Shown: piece after piece, positions 11,050 through 21,637 of the stretch | Numbering within the stretch: position 1 is the first letter of the stretch | Layout: every line of letters starts with the position of its first letter | NCBI GenBank assembly: GCA_009869945.1 | Contig: WIXG01000006.1 | Coordinates: 496,001-560,000, forward strand | DNA from: Mesaphorura yosii | Lineage: Eukaryota; Arthropoda; Collembola; Poduromorpha; Tullbergiidae | Direction of reading: 5' to 3' | Length of the DNA: 64,000 nucleotides | The notes under the pieces: model-generated | The model's input: the letters and a program-made list of their open reading frames with translations, nothing else | What the model was told of the DNA's origin: nothing | Database searches by the model: none | Program-made: the position numbers and the translations under genes

Positions 11050-14000
11050 CTAGTTGGACTGCTTCCCTTTCTTCTCGCATTCGTCCTGCAAGTTGGTGTA
11101 CAGGACCCAGTAGCCTATATTCAGAAAGAGAAAAAGGAGTGGGAACAGAACTCGGGAGATTGTGTCAATCCTCGAAACACTGTTGGTCGACTTTTCATGC
11201 AGAGCAGCACGCTGCCTCTCTCGACGAAATGATTCGTCCGCGACCACACAGTGCAGAAACTGCTTCAAGCACGTAGTCTTTCTCTCAGTTTGCGTCGTTT
11301 TCGACTCGACGCACTTCTTCGACGATGTCGGCGTGGTCAAGTACTCCGTTGCAGGAGCCACTCCTGCCCCACCGCCAGATTCGTTCCATCCGTACTGAGT
11401 TTCCTGTCGTGAAAGTGACAATCAATACTTCAAAGCGCCAAAATTTGTTTAATAATCATAATTAAGCTAACCTCCACGTTATTGTAGACAAGATAGGAGT
11501 TAATTTTCTTGGAATCGTCCATGCGTCGTGGCCTTGTCAGCGTTGCGAGTTCGTCTTCTTCCCAGTCATCCTCTCGATGCTGCATTTCCAAAGCGGGTTC
11601 TCCACTTCCGAGCTACAAAATACAAATATTGATATCATCTTTGTCCTTGCTACGAGTCAAGATCCGGGAAGTCGAAGACAAGATTGGGTTCCGGCTAATT
11701 TAATACTCAAGTTGGTTATGATTGATTTCGTTTTATGAAATTATTTTTGGTTAGGGTGGCTACGAAATGATTATGTTGTGAGATGACCCAATTCTGTAAT
11801 TAGGTTATTTGCCCGGAAGACTATTCATAGTATGGATACAACATTCAAGTTAGCGTACTGAAATCTTCCGTTGCAGGTTTCTTGTGCCTTTTCTCCATCA
11901 CTCGAATCTGCCCTCAACTTTCCATGTGCCGCAGTTGGAAAGTTTGTAATTGGAAATTTATTCGAACGCGATACTTCGAAAGGAAGTTGTGTACGCCTGT
12001 CACGAACATTTGGGGTCTGGGTGGCCAGACGCTGCGAAAACTCGCCGACAGCCTCTGAATGGAAATGAAATGAATGATTACCGTCTTAACCGCATACCAG
12101 TCATTAAACATTTGCACAACAAAAATAGCGGTCACACACTCGCGGCGGCGGAGCGAAGTCGCCTGCTTGCATTCACTTTCTGAAGTGTTACTTGGAAAAA
12201 TGCAAAGTTTCGGAACTTCAGCATGAATTCACTTCGGAACACGGCCTAACTTTTCAGAAGTGCAAAGCTGCAAGCATGCCTACAACTCCACGCGGTGTGC
12301 AGATGGTGTAATATGCAAGAACGGGAATCACACTTTTCCATTTATCGGATGCACGGGGTGAAAGAACGCCGCCGCAAAAATCAAGAGTCAGTTTGAGTGA
12401 AAAGAAGTTGTAAAGAATCGGGAACTTGTATTTATATTGTGAGACTCGGAGCGTTACGGAAGCTGATGAAGAAAGCATTTCGGGTCATGCGGGGAGGCAT
12501 GACGGACAAATCAGGGCCATTAAGATAAAGATGAGGCGTTTGGATGGAAGCGTTTATGGTGTAATGAGGACCTTTTACGGATGTTAAGCGAGTGCGATCC
12601 TCAATAAATGAGCGGTGTCAAATCACCGTGTCGATTAGTGGCTTCTTCTACCCCTGAACCTCATTTGAATCGTCAGTTCATCGATCCAACGTCCAACTTC
12701 GACCTATCAGTTCACAAAATCCTGCTTCTCATGTTTACGATTCTGTCAAGCAACCGTTTGTGCCTCATTTTACCAAAGCGTCTTGTTCTCTGTCTCGATG
12801 TAATTCTTTGCGACAGGATCTTGTCAAACGTGGACAGTTCGGTTGGATGAACAGCCTTTTTGCAGCATGTCCGCCCTTGTAGCGAAACTTGATCAAAGAG
12901 TTAAACTCAATTTCGAAGACATATTAAATTACTTGTGTTGTGCATGATACAAGCGAATGCTACGTTGATACGTTTAAGCAAGTGCGTCCAGAAATTCTGT
13001 TATTCCCGCTTCTGTACATTGTTTATGAACGTAGAAATGTCACACTCGGATTCCCTAGAAAGATTAATGGACGAGCCACTCTCACAGCAGCACAGCAGCC
13101 CTGCCTTATACCGTACTTTCACTTGGCCTTCTCTTATTCTATAAACCATTACACCGTGAACAGATTCCATTTCCTTTGTTGTTGCAGACGGAATTAGATT
13201 TTTAAGAATTGTCTGGAATTTTATAAACTGAAGTCATCAACATCACTCACGAAACCATATTTTCATATGGACTCTTGCAGAAAGGAATCGGAGAAAGACA
13301 GGCGAGGCTCTGCAGCATTCACCTCAACGGCTTACCTTTGTGAAGTACTGAGGAGGAAAGCATAAAAGCAAAAGAACCACAAAGATTCAGTGTTAGAGAA
13401 CACACAGCAAGGCTAAAGTAAAACCACTACGAAAGTACGCAAAACATGCAAACCATACATTCTCCTCGTAAAATTCCTAATCCAAGATTCGGCTTGAAAG
13501 AATCACTGGGCTTACGTGAACCGTTGCGAACTCCAGAATTGTGAAGATGATGAAGCCAAAACTCATAATTAGGAACCAATCCAGTGCCGTGGCGTAATGC
13601 ACTTTGGGCAGATCAGCGCGGCTGTCCAGGCTGATGGTGCTGAAGGTGAGGACTGAAGTCACACCTGTGAAATATTGAGTGTATTCTTGTTTATTTGATG
13701 GCCTTTGCGAAATGAGCTCCTGCACTCACCCAATCCGATTCTATCGGCCGTGGCTTCACGATTGAGCCAGAAACTCACGAAAGACAGAGTGACGATGAGC
13801 ACACACGGGATCTCGAGTCATTGAAAACACATTTGCAAGGCTAATCACTCAATAAATTTCCAATTTTAGAAATGGCTTACATAAACCTGAATCAGAAAGT
13901 AGCCAGCGTGACGCTCCAGATTGAAGTTGACTTGGAGAACGGAGAAGTCGCCTGCAAAATGTATTTGAGAGACTCGGGAAAAGCGTGCTGACAATCGATG

Positions 14001-16042
14001 TTATAGAATTCAATTTTGTTTACCTTCTCGTCTTGTAATGTTGACACTTATGTGGGGTGCACTTATCAAGTCAAATTGAGCCATGGCCATGTCAGGAAAG
14101 AAAATTGGCAAATAAGGATACTGAGAATCGGAAAATGCTATGGAACGGAATGTGTGCAAATCGAAACATTTAGCATAAAACCGGGATTGCGATCGATTGC
14201 TTAACGTTTCAATTAGCCGGGACCGCAAGAAAGTATTCTTCCGATTCTCAGTAAACTCAAACCAGGTGCAAAGGAGACCGAGTCGCCACCGCCCTCGTGC
14301 CATACGTACAACAGGTGCTTTGAAGGGTAAGCATCTGTAAAGTAGTTCCCAGCATGAATTAAAACTTAGGCAAGGCTGAATTCTTTTATGAGCATCGTTA
14401 ACTAAACTTACAACTCCCAAATAGCAACGGGCAGCTTTGCCTGAAATACGGAGATGTAATGAAACGAGCAAACAAAGTCATGTTACGGCAAGACTAATTC
14501 AAAAGGAGGTGCAAACCTGTCGAATGGGAATTTCTTGAGACACATCACACAGTGGCATTTCACCGTCAACCTGTCACGAGCAACAACTCTTGTTAGTCAT
14601 CGCTCATTCACATTGCCGTACGCAATGCAAAAGCCTTTAAATAGCGGAAATTACCGCATTGAGTAGAGAATATCTCCGGCCTGATTGATGCGCAGTAACT
14701 TGTTAGGCACTACACAGAAACAAAATCTGCATTAAAAAACGAGACCGGGGCATTAAACGGAGTAAAATTGATGCCCTAATGCCGGTTACCAGTTATTGTG
14801 TGGATGTACGACTGCTTTCCATTGTGAAAGTATCTGCAAGCAGACGCAAGACACAATCAGGCCAAATTTACCATATGAAATGACAAAGAAGGAAGATGGC
14901 ATGATACACGGAAGAAGTACAGTATCAAAGTCTCACGTATCTGGCTTCCAGAGCTTTTCCAACGTTTTTATGTTTAGACTTAAATTTTCCACTGGACCCC
15001 GAAAACTGAGTCTGCTGTCTCTCCACCACTGCCTGCGTTCAAATGAATGGGCATGCTTTGAACTTTGAACTGCAAGAATCAGCATTCTGGCAATTACGAA
15101 CCTGAAGTACGCCGAAATGCTGATGTCCTGTTCGAAACGATCAAAGTTGCAATTGGGAATATTTAATTTATATAGCAAAGATGCGTAGAGTTTCATGAGT
15201 TCCATACCATGTCCATCTCGGAAACAGGCATACTTCGGATATAAATATTTGAACGTATTATGGTAGGAATTCCTGTCAACCAATGAAAACGAATTCCATC
15301 AACCGCTTTTCTCAAGCACGAGGTTGAAGAGAGTCTTTAGACGAAGGAGACTAATCTGAGCAGAAGTATTATTTTAGTTTGTTAATTATGTTTTTTCAAT
15401 TGTGTCTTAACTCTGCCTCTCGTGATTCCGAGAAATCCTCCCTCGATGAGTAATTCAAACAATAATTTCTCTCGCGAGCTCAGCCTCACTATCACAAATT
15501 CCTTCTGGTCATTCATCCGGATCAGAACAATATACAACTGTCGTGGGCTGGATTCTATCTCGAAAGTTTCTCACTTTCCCCATTACGCTCATGCTGAGCC
15601 GTGAACTTTTTTCCCATCAACTTTCGCTTCTGTCAATTACTGGCACAACCACAGCTCTGACTTTCCATGTCTTCTAAACAATGTAGCTCATTCATGAGAT
15701 CGTGACCTCTGGATTTTATGGCTTCACGAAGGGTTTATGTGGCTTTACTATTCATTTCGGACGCCATACTAAAACAAAAAGACTCTTACCTTTCCTGTAG
15801 TTGGGATGCTGGCTGGAATCGTAGTCCATAAGAAGGTCATCCAAAATTTGCGTTATGTTTTTGAAGTACATGTTTCTCTGATGTGCGACCTCCGACCTGG
15901 TCTCCAGGGCGAGTGCTTGCAACCTGAACCAGAATTACAGGTAATGACGAATATCACTCTGCACATCTGCAAGCTGGATGAAAGTCACTCACCAGCACAA
16001 AACAATTGAAAACACGTACCAAAATAGCAAGCTGAACTTCAT
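11050..16042 (-). CDS. Grd: Cys-loop ligand-gated channel subunit, GABA-A alpha-like (Grd-type)
   Basis: Postsynaptic channel subunit, paralogue of the 4946-10533 gene. Exons 5' to 3' on the minus strand: 16042-15993, 15923-15790, 15272-15208, 15127-15102, 15032-14937, 14833-14790, 14709-14655, 14570-14517, 14440-14412, 14334-14263, 14092-14024, 13951-13881, 13811-13730, 13664-13516, 13347-13336, 11612-11472 and 11394-11050. They give 497 residues. Seen: signal peptide MKFSLLFWYVFSIVLCW; KNITQILDDLL; AYFRQWW with the ligand-binding Arg; YFHNGKQSY; Cys-loop; alpha-like FGSYAY loop B; EATADRIGLG in M2; STISLDSRADLPKVHYATA, which I recognise as Grd; and M4 ending NIGYWVLY. In Drosophila, GRD with LCCH3 forms GABA-gated cation channels. 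Oddities: a 12-nt exon, an apparent GT-TG intron before 14092, and extra Cys in the Cys-loop. Confidence 0.93.
13336..13347 (-). other. Grd: 12-nt microexon of the Grd-type gene
   Basis: On the minus strand the 12 bases encode YFTK. They are preceded by ag and followed by gtaag, and both flanking introns are phase 0. The exon joins the codon for His at the end of M3 to LGSGE in the next exon. This rebuilds the family-conserved stretch HYFTK-GSGE, which lies in one uninterrupted exon of the neighbouring paralogue. The match to the conserved residues makes the call secure despite the length. Confidence 0.9.
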
Positions 16043-16569
16043 GCTGCAATACGTTTCCGATATCCAAAATTATCTCCTTAATTAGCAGAGAAAGCTCTAA
16101 ACTGACACATTCGGTCAGCGCAGCGGGAGTTGAGAACTGCGTCCCTTATAAGCACTGGCGGAAGAGTGCGACTCTAGTGAGGCTCGATGCAATCCTCTGG
16201 AACCAAGAGCCAAGGACCACGTCAAGATTCCTATACTCGCTCAATGAATGAATGCGATTCGAGTTGGCTCCTAAGAAGGTGGAACCTTCACCCTTTCCAT
16301 TTCTTATAGGAACACTCACCCCTTGTACAATATGTCAAAATTAATACAAAATGCGAACATTATTTATTAATATTCAATGCAAGATACCCTAAATCGGCTA
16401 GTACATATAAAAATATAAAGAGGTAAAATGCATAAAATACTTCTCCAGAGTACTTAAAACAAAAATATCCTAATTCATTCTTGAGGTTAACGTTATCATT
16501 TGACTCGATATTGTTAGAATATAATCACATGGTAAAGCTTAATGCTAAAGCAATCTACTGGAACGAAAT
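16043..16569. other. Spacer between the Grd-type 5' end and the HAP40 3' end
   Basis: The stretch holds the presumed proximal promoter of the Grd-type gene and the 3' UTR of the HAP40 gene. A minus-strand AATAAA (tttatt at 16363-16368) lies about 200 bases past the HAP40 stop and is the likely polyadenylation signal. Both genes are on the minus strand, so the intergenic space proper is under about 300 bases. Confidence 0.5.
16144..16150 (-). promoter_or_regulatory. Possible TATA box of the Grd-type gene
   Basis: The minus strand reads CTTATAAGG about 100 bases upstream of the start codon at 16042, a usual distance for a TATA element plus a short 5' UTR. There is no other support, and an untranslated upstream exon cannot be excluded. 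Confidence 0.25.
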
Positions 16570-17973
16570 TCAAGACTGGAGTTGTATCAAAATTCTAAAC
16601 AGCTGGTGTTGGCTGTCGTCAAGAAAAGGAGCCAGTTGATTATGAACCAAATGAATTTCTGGTATTGAACCATGTTGTACTGCCAACGCGAGCGACTTGA
16701 GAAAAATTGGAACGGAGTATGATTCCGAGGTTTTCATTTCGGCCTCTTTTAGATGTTCCTTCAGAGAAATTGGCTGAGGATGATCCGTAGTCCTGTTGTC
16801 TTCATCGGACTTATCTTCAGGCCAAATGAAGCTCACGAAGTCAGTTGACTGACATCCAAGAATCAAAAGAAGACAAACTCTCGTAATTTCAAGTCTATAA
16901 TTTTAAGGAAATATATTAGTGAATATTAGAGTCTGCTGACTAATTTGATCGTTTTAACGCCCTTACTTTAGGAGACACGATTTAATCAGAATGCTCGCGG
17001 ATGAGTTCAATGACAACTTGTTCGCCTTTTCAAGATACTCAGTCACGGTTTGTGAAGCGCTTTCGAGATCACTGATCTGAATTTTGCACTTGATTAATTT
17101 GTCTAAGATGACCAGTTGATCTGGTAGCGTGAACTTGCTTTCGACCAATTTTAATGCTTCTTCATAAAATTTTAGCGCCTGGTCGTAGTAATTATTTTCG
17201 GCAAGTATTTCACCAATCTAGAAAGGAAGAAATATTTGTTAGTGGACAATATAGACGCATGATTGATTTAATGAACATTGGATGCGTGCTCGAATGTGTT
17301 CGTTTACCTTAATATTGAGAAGAACGACTAAACCACTGTCTGCTGATGCAGTATGGAGCTTTATCGATTGTTCCAGAGCCTGAACAGCTACCTGCGAGTT
17401 TTTTGGAAATGAGTTTCACGTCCCCTTTGCAAGTGACTGAAGTTTGCTAACCTGAATTTGCCCGTCTACTCGGCTTCCCATTTTTGTTCCATAAGGCAAA
17501 GTTCTGTCCTCTATTTCGAAGTTTTTAAATTCATCTGCTGCTTCTACCATAAACTTTGCTCCTCGTCGTAAGCTTGAACTGTTGGCAGCTGTATTTTGTA
17601 CATTTTCGTAGCATTTTGCCTGCTCTAGGGAACACACGCCTGCAAACTCCAATTGATGCTCGTGTTCTAGTTCCTTACTCAATCTCTCTGGAAGCAATAA
17701 GTTGCCACCATAGTTAAAATATTTCGATAACAATAACAATGTTAGTCAAACTCTCACCATACTGCTCTATGGCATCCGCGACATTTGGTTTCCTAAAGAA
17801 TCGTCTGTGAATGAAACGGAAATGATCAAATATTTGATTGAGTTGGTATTTGCAAGACCGATGTGTAAGTAATTTAAAAGGACTATAACCCGAATTCATC
17901 CTTACTTTTTGAGACCTTGGTTAATTGTTCGGAACTGAATAAGAAAATTATCACTGTTTCCCGCACCAGCCAT
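16570..17973 (-). CDS. F8A1: 40-kDa huntingtin-associated protein homologue (HAP40/F8A)
   Basis: Exons 5' to 3': 17973-17906, 17804-17758, 17687-17452, 17391-17308, 17217-16967 and 16894-16570, giving 336 residues with a closed frame. The diagnostic stretch is KKRFFRKPNVADAIEQYGE near residue 23, which matches the human F8A motif KKRFLRKPNVAEAGEQFG. The rest is alpha-helical, with AVQALEQSIKLH and EILAENNYYDQALKFYEEAL resembling the TPR-like repeats of the family, and it ends near the human length (371). HAP40 is known to bind huntingtin tightly and, as a Rab5 effector, to affect early endosome movement. The start MAGAGNSDNFLIQF was chosen because it gives the family-like N-terminus directly before the motif. 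The vertebrate gene is intronless, whereas this one has five introns. Confidence 0.9.
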
Positions 17974-18877
17974 TTCGTAGATATCAAATCCAAGCTAATC
18001 AGCTCTTGAAGGATTTAATTTTCACAGGATCAGTAATAACTGCTCCACAATGTAACTGGCACAATCACGAAACTTGATTACTCGACTTAGTAATTAGATC
18101 AAATAACTTGTCAGCCTTATGAGGAACGACATTTTCAATTAAGTATTAAAGTACTCGTACTCAATGTAACACAAATTAAATAGCAAATTTAAAACGGCTG
18201 CGGCTATCCAGTTCACAGCAAGATACATTCGCGGTACTTGATTTTGAGTTGCAAGAAGCGAGTTACGTACTGCTGAGAAGGCAGCTGAGACAGCCAAGAG
18301 CCAGGAGTGAGGAAGAGGCCGATGAATACTTTGCCAAAAAAATTATGAAACCGATTCAGAATTTTGTTGTATCACATTCTCAAGCAATTCCCAATTCCAT
18401 AGGCTTAATGAGGGCTGGAGACATGAAGTTAACGTATCGCAGACCATGCAAAATATCGTAAACCGTATGATCGTAATGTGAGTTCGTATTCGCATTCAAA
18501 TTTTATTCAATGTGGTTTCACCAGAGTTTATTTACGAAGTTTCTAATACAGGTCAGAACATACAAGATTTGCATTAGAAATGATAAAATACACCTTACGC
18601 TAATGATTGCTAAACTTCTAGTCATTTAGTCTCTTGTAGAGTCGAGGATGCCATCGCATATCTTTCAAACTTACGCTCCTATTAAGACTTTTCTACATTA
18701 GTAACATTAGTAATCGACTCGTTTTTACCATGCTTTCTCGTTCTATGCTAGTTTATATATACTTTGATTAGATCGCCAAGTTGCACACAAAAATAAAAAT
18801 AAATATAAAATATACTCGAAGTATGCAATCTCGCTTAGACAACCCGATAATTTTGCCCCTTGGCTTTCAGGGCTTCT
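17974..18877. other. Spacer between HAP40 and Traf6
   Basis: It holds the HAP40 upstream region, the small open frame at 18219-18461, and the presumed Traf6 3' UTR on the minus strand. Minus-strand AATAAA is seen at 18502-18507 (as tttatt), about 370 bases past the Traf6 stop. The 18785-18810 stretch is A-rich on the plus strand with AATAAA-like words. Confidence 0.45.
18219..18461 (+). CDS. Uncharacterised possible exon or small gene
   Basis: After a possible acceptor (ttcacag) an open frame reads QDTFAVLDFELQEASYVLLR and continues to a stop at 18461. It is mildly charged and helix-like, with an RSEEEADEYFAKK stretch. No ATG lies at its start, and the only internal one is near 18342. It sits head-to-head with HAP40, about 245 bases from that start codon, and ends inside the likely Traf6 3' region on the opposite strand. 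I do not recognise the family. It could be the 3' exon of a small gene sharing a bidirectional promoter with HAP40, or chance. Confidence 0.25.
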   Translation, partial: QDTFAVLDFELQEASYVLLRRQLRQPRARSEEEADEYFAKKIMKPIQNFVVSHSQAIPNSIGLMRAGDMKLTYRRPCKIS

Positions 18878-21637
18878 TCAGTGCGCCTTGGCAAGAATTT
18901 TGCAAGTGATTGTATTCTCTTTAACGAAACCACCTGTAAATATTTTGTTGAGTGGACAAAATTCAGCGTATCCAAACCCTTTGACGTTTCTGGCTAGCGT
19001 TGGCTTCGCGAAGGCAGCCGCGTCTGGTTTTGAGTGCATGACTTCAGAAATTGAGCTTCCAGGCGACGTTGGATGAACAATGCTGAGTTTCAGGTCTCCA
19101 ATAAATGGCCATCGTAATGTGTCGTCGTATTCGCCCTTCATGAAGTGAATGTAGAGGCTGACGAAGGTTTCCGCGTCTGGAGAAAAATCAAAAGACGTGC
19201 ATTCATGCAGGTTTTAAAATTTCGACTAGGACTTTCTAAAGCCACGTTGTATTCAACGTACCTTGCTCCAACGGCACCTCGGTTGTATTCAAAGGCACAG
19301 CCGCAGCACCGGCGAGGTCATCAGCGTTGGCCGAAGTGAGATTGAAACGAAGGCAGAGCTTGTAGCCAAAAGTATCCGTGTAGAAGCCAGGCGAGTTCAA
19401 CACTCGATTCGGGTTTCTTCTCATTTCCGAGCAAAGCTTTCTGAGTCCGGATATTTTCCACACAAATACTCCATGGCAGTACCGCGCTGTAATATCGTCC
19501 ATGACTTGTGTCAGCGTGGAGCACAGGTTTAAGGCCGACGAAAGCTGAGACTCCAAATGATCGATTTTGATTTGTTTCTTGTTTAAGGAAATGAGAATTA
19601 GAAATTAATGCTTCGCAATCTCACCGGAAAATGTGAAGTTTAACTGCAACTTACTTCGCGATCAATTTGCTCCAGTCTGACAAGTCTTTCGTAGACATTC
19701 TTCAGTTCGATGCCATTACTTCCATTTAATCCTGACAGTCCTTCGGTTGAGGCTGAATCATAACCTGCAACAAGAGTGGTTTGGTTGAGAAAGCACAAAA
19801 CGCGTACGCCGCAGAGTGCGTACCTTTGTTCAAATTATGACTCTGGCTTGAGTGCAGTGAGTTTATGTGAGAGTCAGACTTCCCAAGCGACTCGTCTGAT
19901 TCGGCCAATTTATCCGAGTATTTCGGTCCAACGTATTGCTTCCTGGCAGAGCGAACACTATCCAAAGATCTTTGTCGCCGAAACTGGTAGTCATCAGAGT
20001 CGACCGTTTCGTCGCCCAGCAACCACTTTGTTGACTCCCTGGAGTCCTGCCTTAAGAAATACTCCCTTGGCGGATAGTCCAATGAAATGCGAGATGACTT
20101 GAGACGCTTGTACGCAGCCGTAATCAACTATTGGAGGGAGGAGAGGTCAATCAGCTTTTGAGTTTTTGCGGGCCACTCGGCCTCACATTCTCACATGTCC
20201 GGCGTACCTGCAAATGGTGATGAACTTCGGTTTCCAGGTGCTTTTGCAGTTGGTCACGGGAAACAAACGTGAAGCACCCAACATCTTTGTACATGCAAGA
20301 GACCATTTCATTGCTCGGACTAGAGGGATTGCTCGTGTTAAGTTTTCCGGAGCTGCTGTGCCCCACCTGAATGTGTTTCTCAAGTTCGGTAAGCGACAGG
20401 ATGAGGGTACAGCCTTCCTTTACAAATGGACACTGCCAGAGTTTGAAAACAACAATATAAGCAACTTTGCTCTAGGTTGTGGTTGTAAACTAATACCCGG
20501 TTCATCCTCCGAGAATCTAAAATGGACAAACCTTAGCTTTGCATTGCAGAATTTCTCGTCTTGTGAAATTATCCGGAAAAATGTTGTCGAGAGTGAGAAT
20601 GGCTCCGTCCACGGGACACCGTCCTCCCTCTCGTCTGCATAAAACAAAATTGTTCAGTGACCCCACGGATTACTTGTACGAAGGTTACAAGAACATTTCT
20701 ACCGGTTCGTGGAAAAGAGAGAATTTCATGTTGAGATCTACGGCACTTACTTGATCCACTGAGTGATGCAATGGCAGCAGAATTTATGCCCGCAGTGAGT
20801 GAGGACGGGATCTCTGAGATACAGCAGACATATCGGACACTCGTAGCGCGAGTCGAGGAGCTCGGTTCCTCCAAGTAGTTCGTAGTCATAACCGCCCTTC
20901 AGGTTTTTGGGAAACATGAAAAGAGTATAAATATTGCGTGAAACCAAAACAATACACTGAAGCATGTAGTAGTGTGGACGTGGACGGAGATAATTGCTCG
21001 CAAATTACATCCACTTGACTAAATAAAGTCCCATCACGAGAATCATTACATTTTGCCCAAGTCCAAACGAAATTAGCAGGTCATTAAAGGAAATCGCAGT
21101 GAAATGAGATTTAATAGCGTAATTGAAGTTCTCAGGAAACATTTGTGAGCACGAACGAGTTATGCTGTACAAATATTTAACTAACAAATATAAATAGGAA
21201 ACTTGACGCTAAACTGTAGTTTGATGACTTTTGCTTCTGACAACCATAAACCTCACGTTTATCATGTTTTCTCGCGAGCATTACGAGATTATAAGAGTGC
21301 GAAAGATCAAGCTTATCGTTAGCGTTATATCGAGTCTTGAATTACAGACATCCATACGACTCGTTAATAGCAAGAAGTGGTACCTAATTCTATGCTGAAT
21401 TCAAACGGAGATTTAGAAGAAAGGAAATTGACTTACGTCTGTCATGGTCGAAGACAGTGTTCCAGGAGCAGAGTCTTGCGTTCCGACGTTTGTTGGTGTC
21501 GTGTTCAGATTGATGTTGGTGTTTGGGTGGTGGTGAAGCTGGAGTGCGTGCCCGAGACCAGTTGAGCCACTGGCACCACCACTGGAGTGTTCGCCTGCCT
21601 TTTGGATATTGTTGCTCATTTTGAGAAGTTTACTCAA
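18878..21637 (-). CDS. Traf6: TNF receptor-associated factor 6 (E3 ubiquitin ligase adaptor)
   Basis: Exons 5' to 3': 21637-21437, 20896-20751, 20634-20532, 20432-20208, 20127-19824, 19764-19655, 19577-19262 and 19176-18878, giving 567 residues (561 from the second Met at 21619). Domains: a Ser/Gly-rich N-terminus; RING from YECPICLLYLRDPVLTHCGH to GRCPVDGAI (about 85-130), followed by IFPDNFTRREIL as in vertebrate TRAF6; two TRAF zinc-finger-like repeats (CPFVKEGC and CMYKDVGC with following His); a basic linker of about 100 residues; a short coiled coil (VYERLVRLEQIDRE); and a MATH domain from VFVWKISGL through SPGFYTDTFGYKLCLRF to KGFGYAEF. TRAF6 links Toll/IL-1R signalling to NF-kB and JNK by K63 ubiquitin chains. 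It has fewer zinc fingers than the vertebrate protein. The first intron is about 540 bp. Confidence 0.95.

Noticed and set aside
14010-14471. 153-codon minus-strand frame
   Set aside because: It crosses several exons of the Grd-type gene mostly in other frames; the true coding pieces are the short spliced exons.
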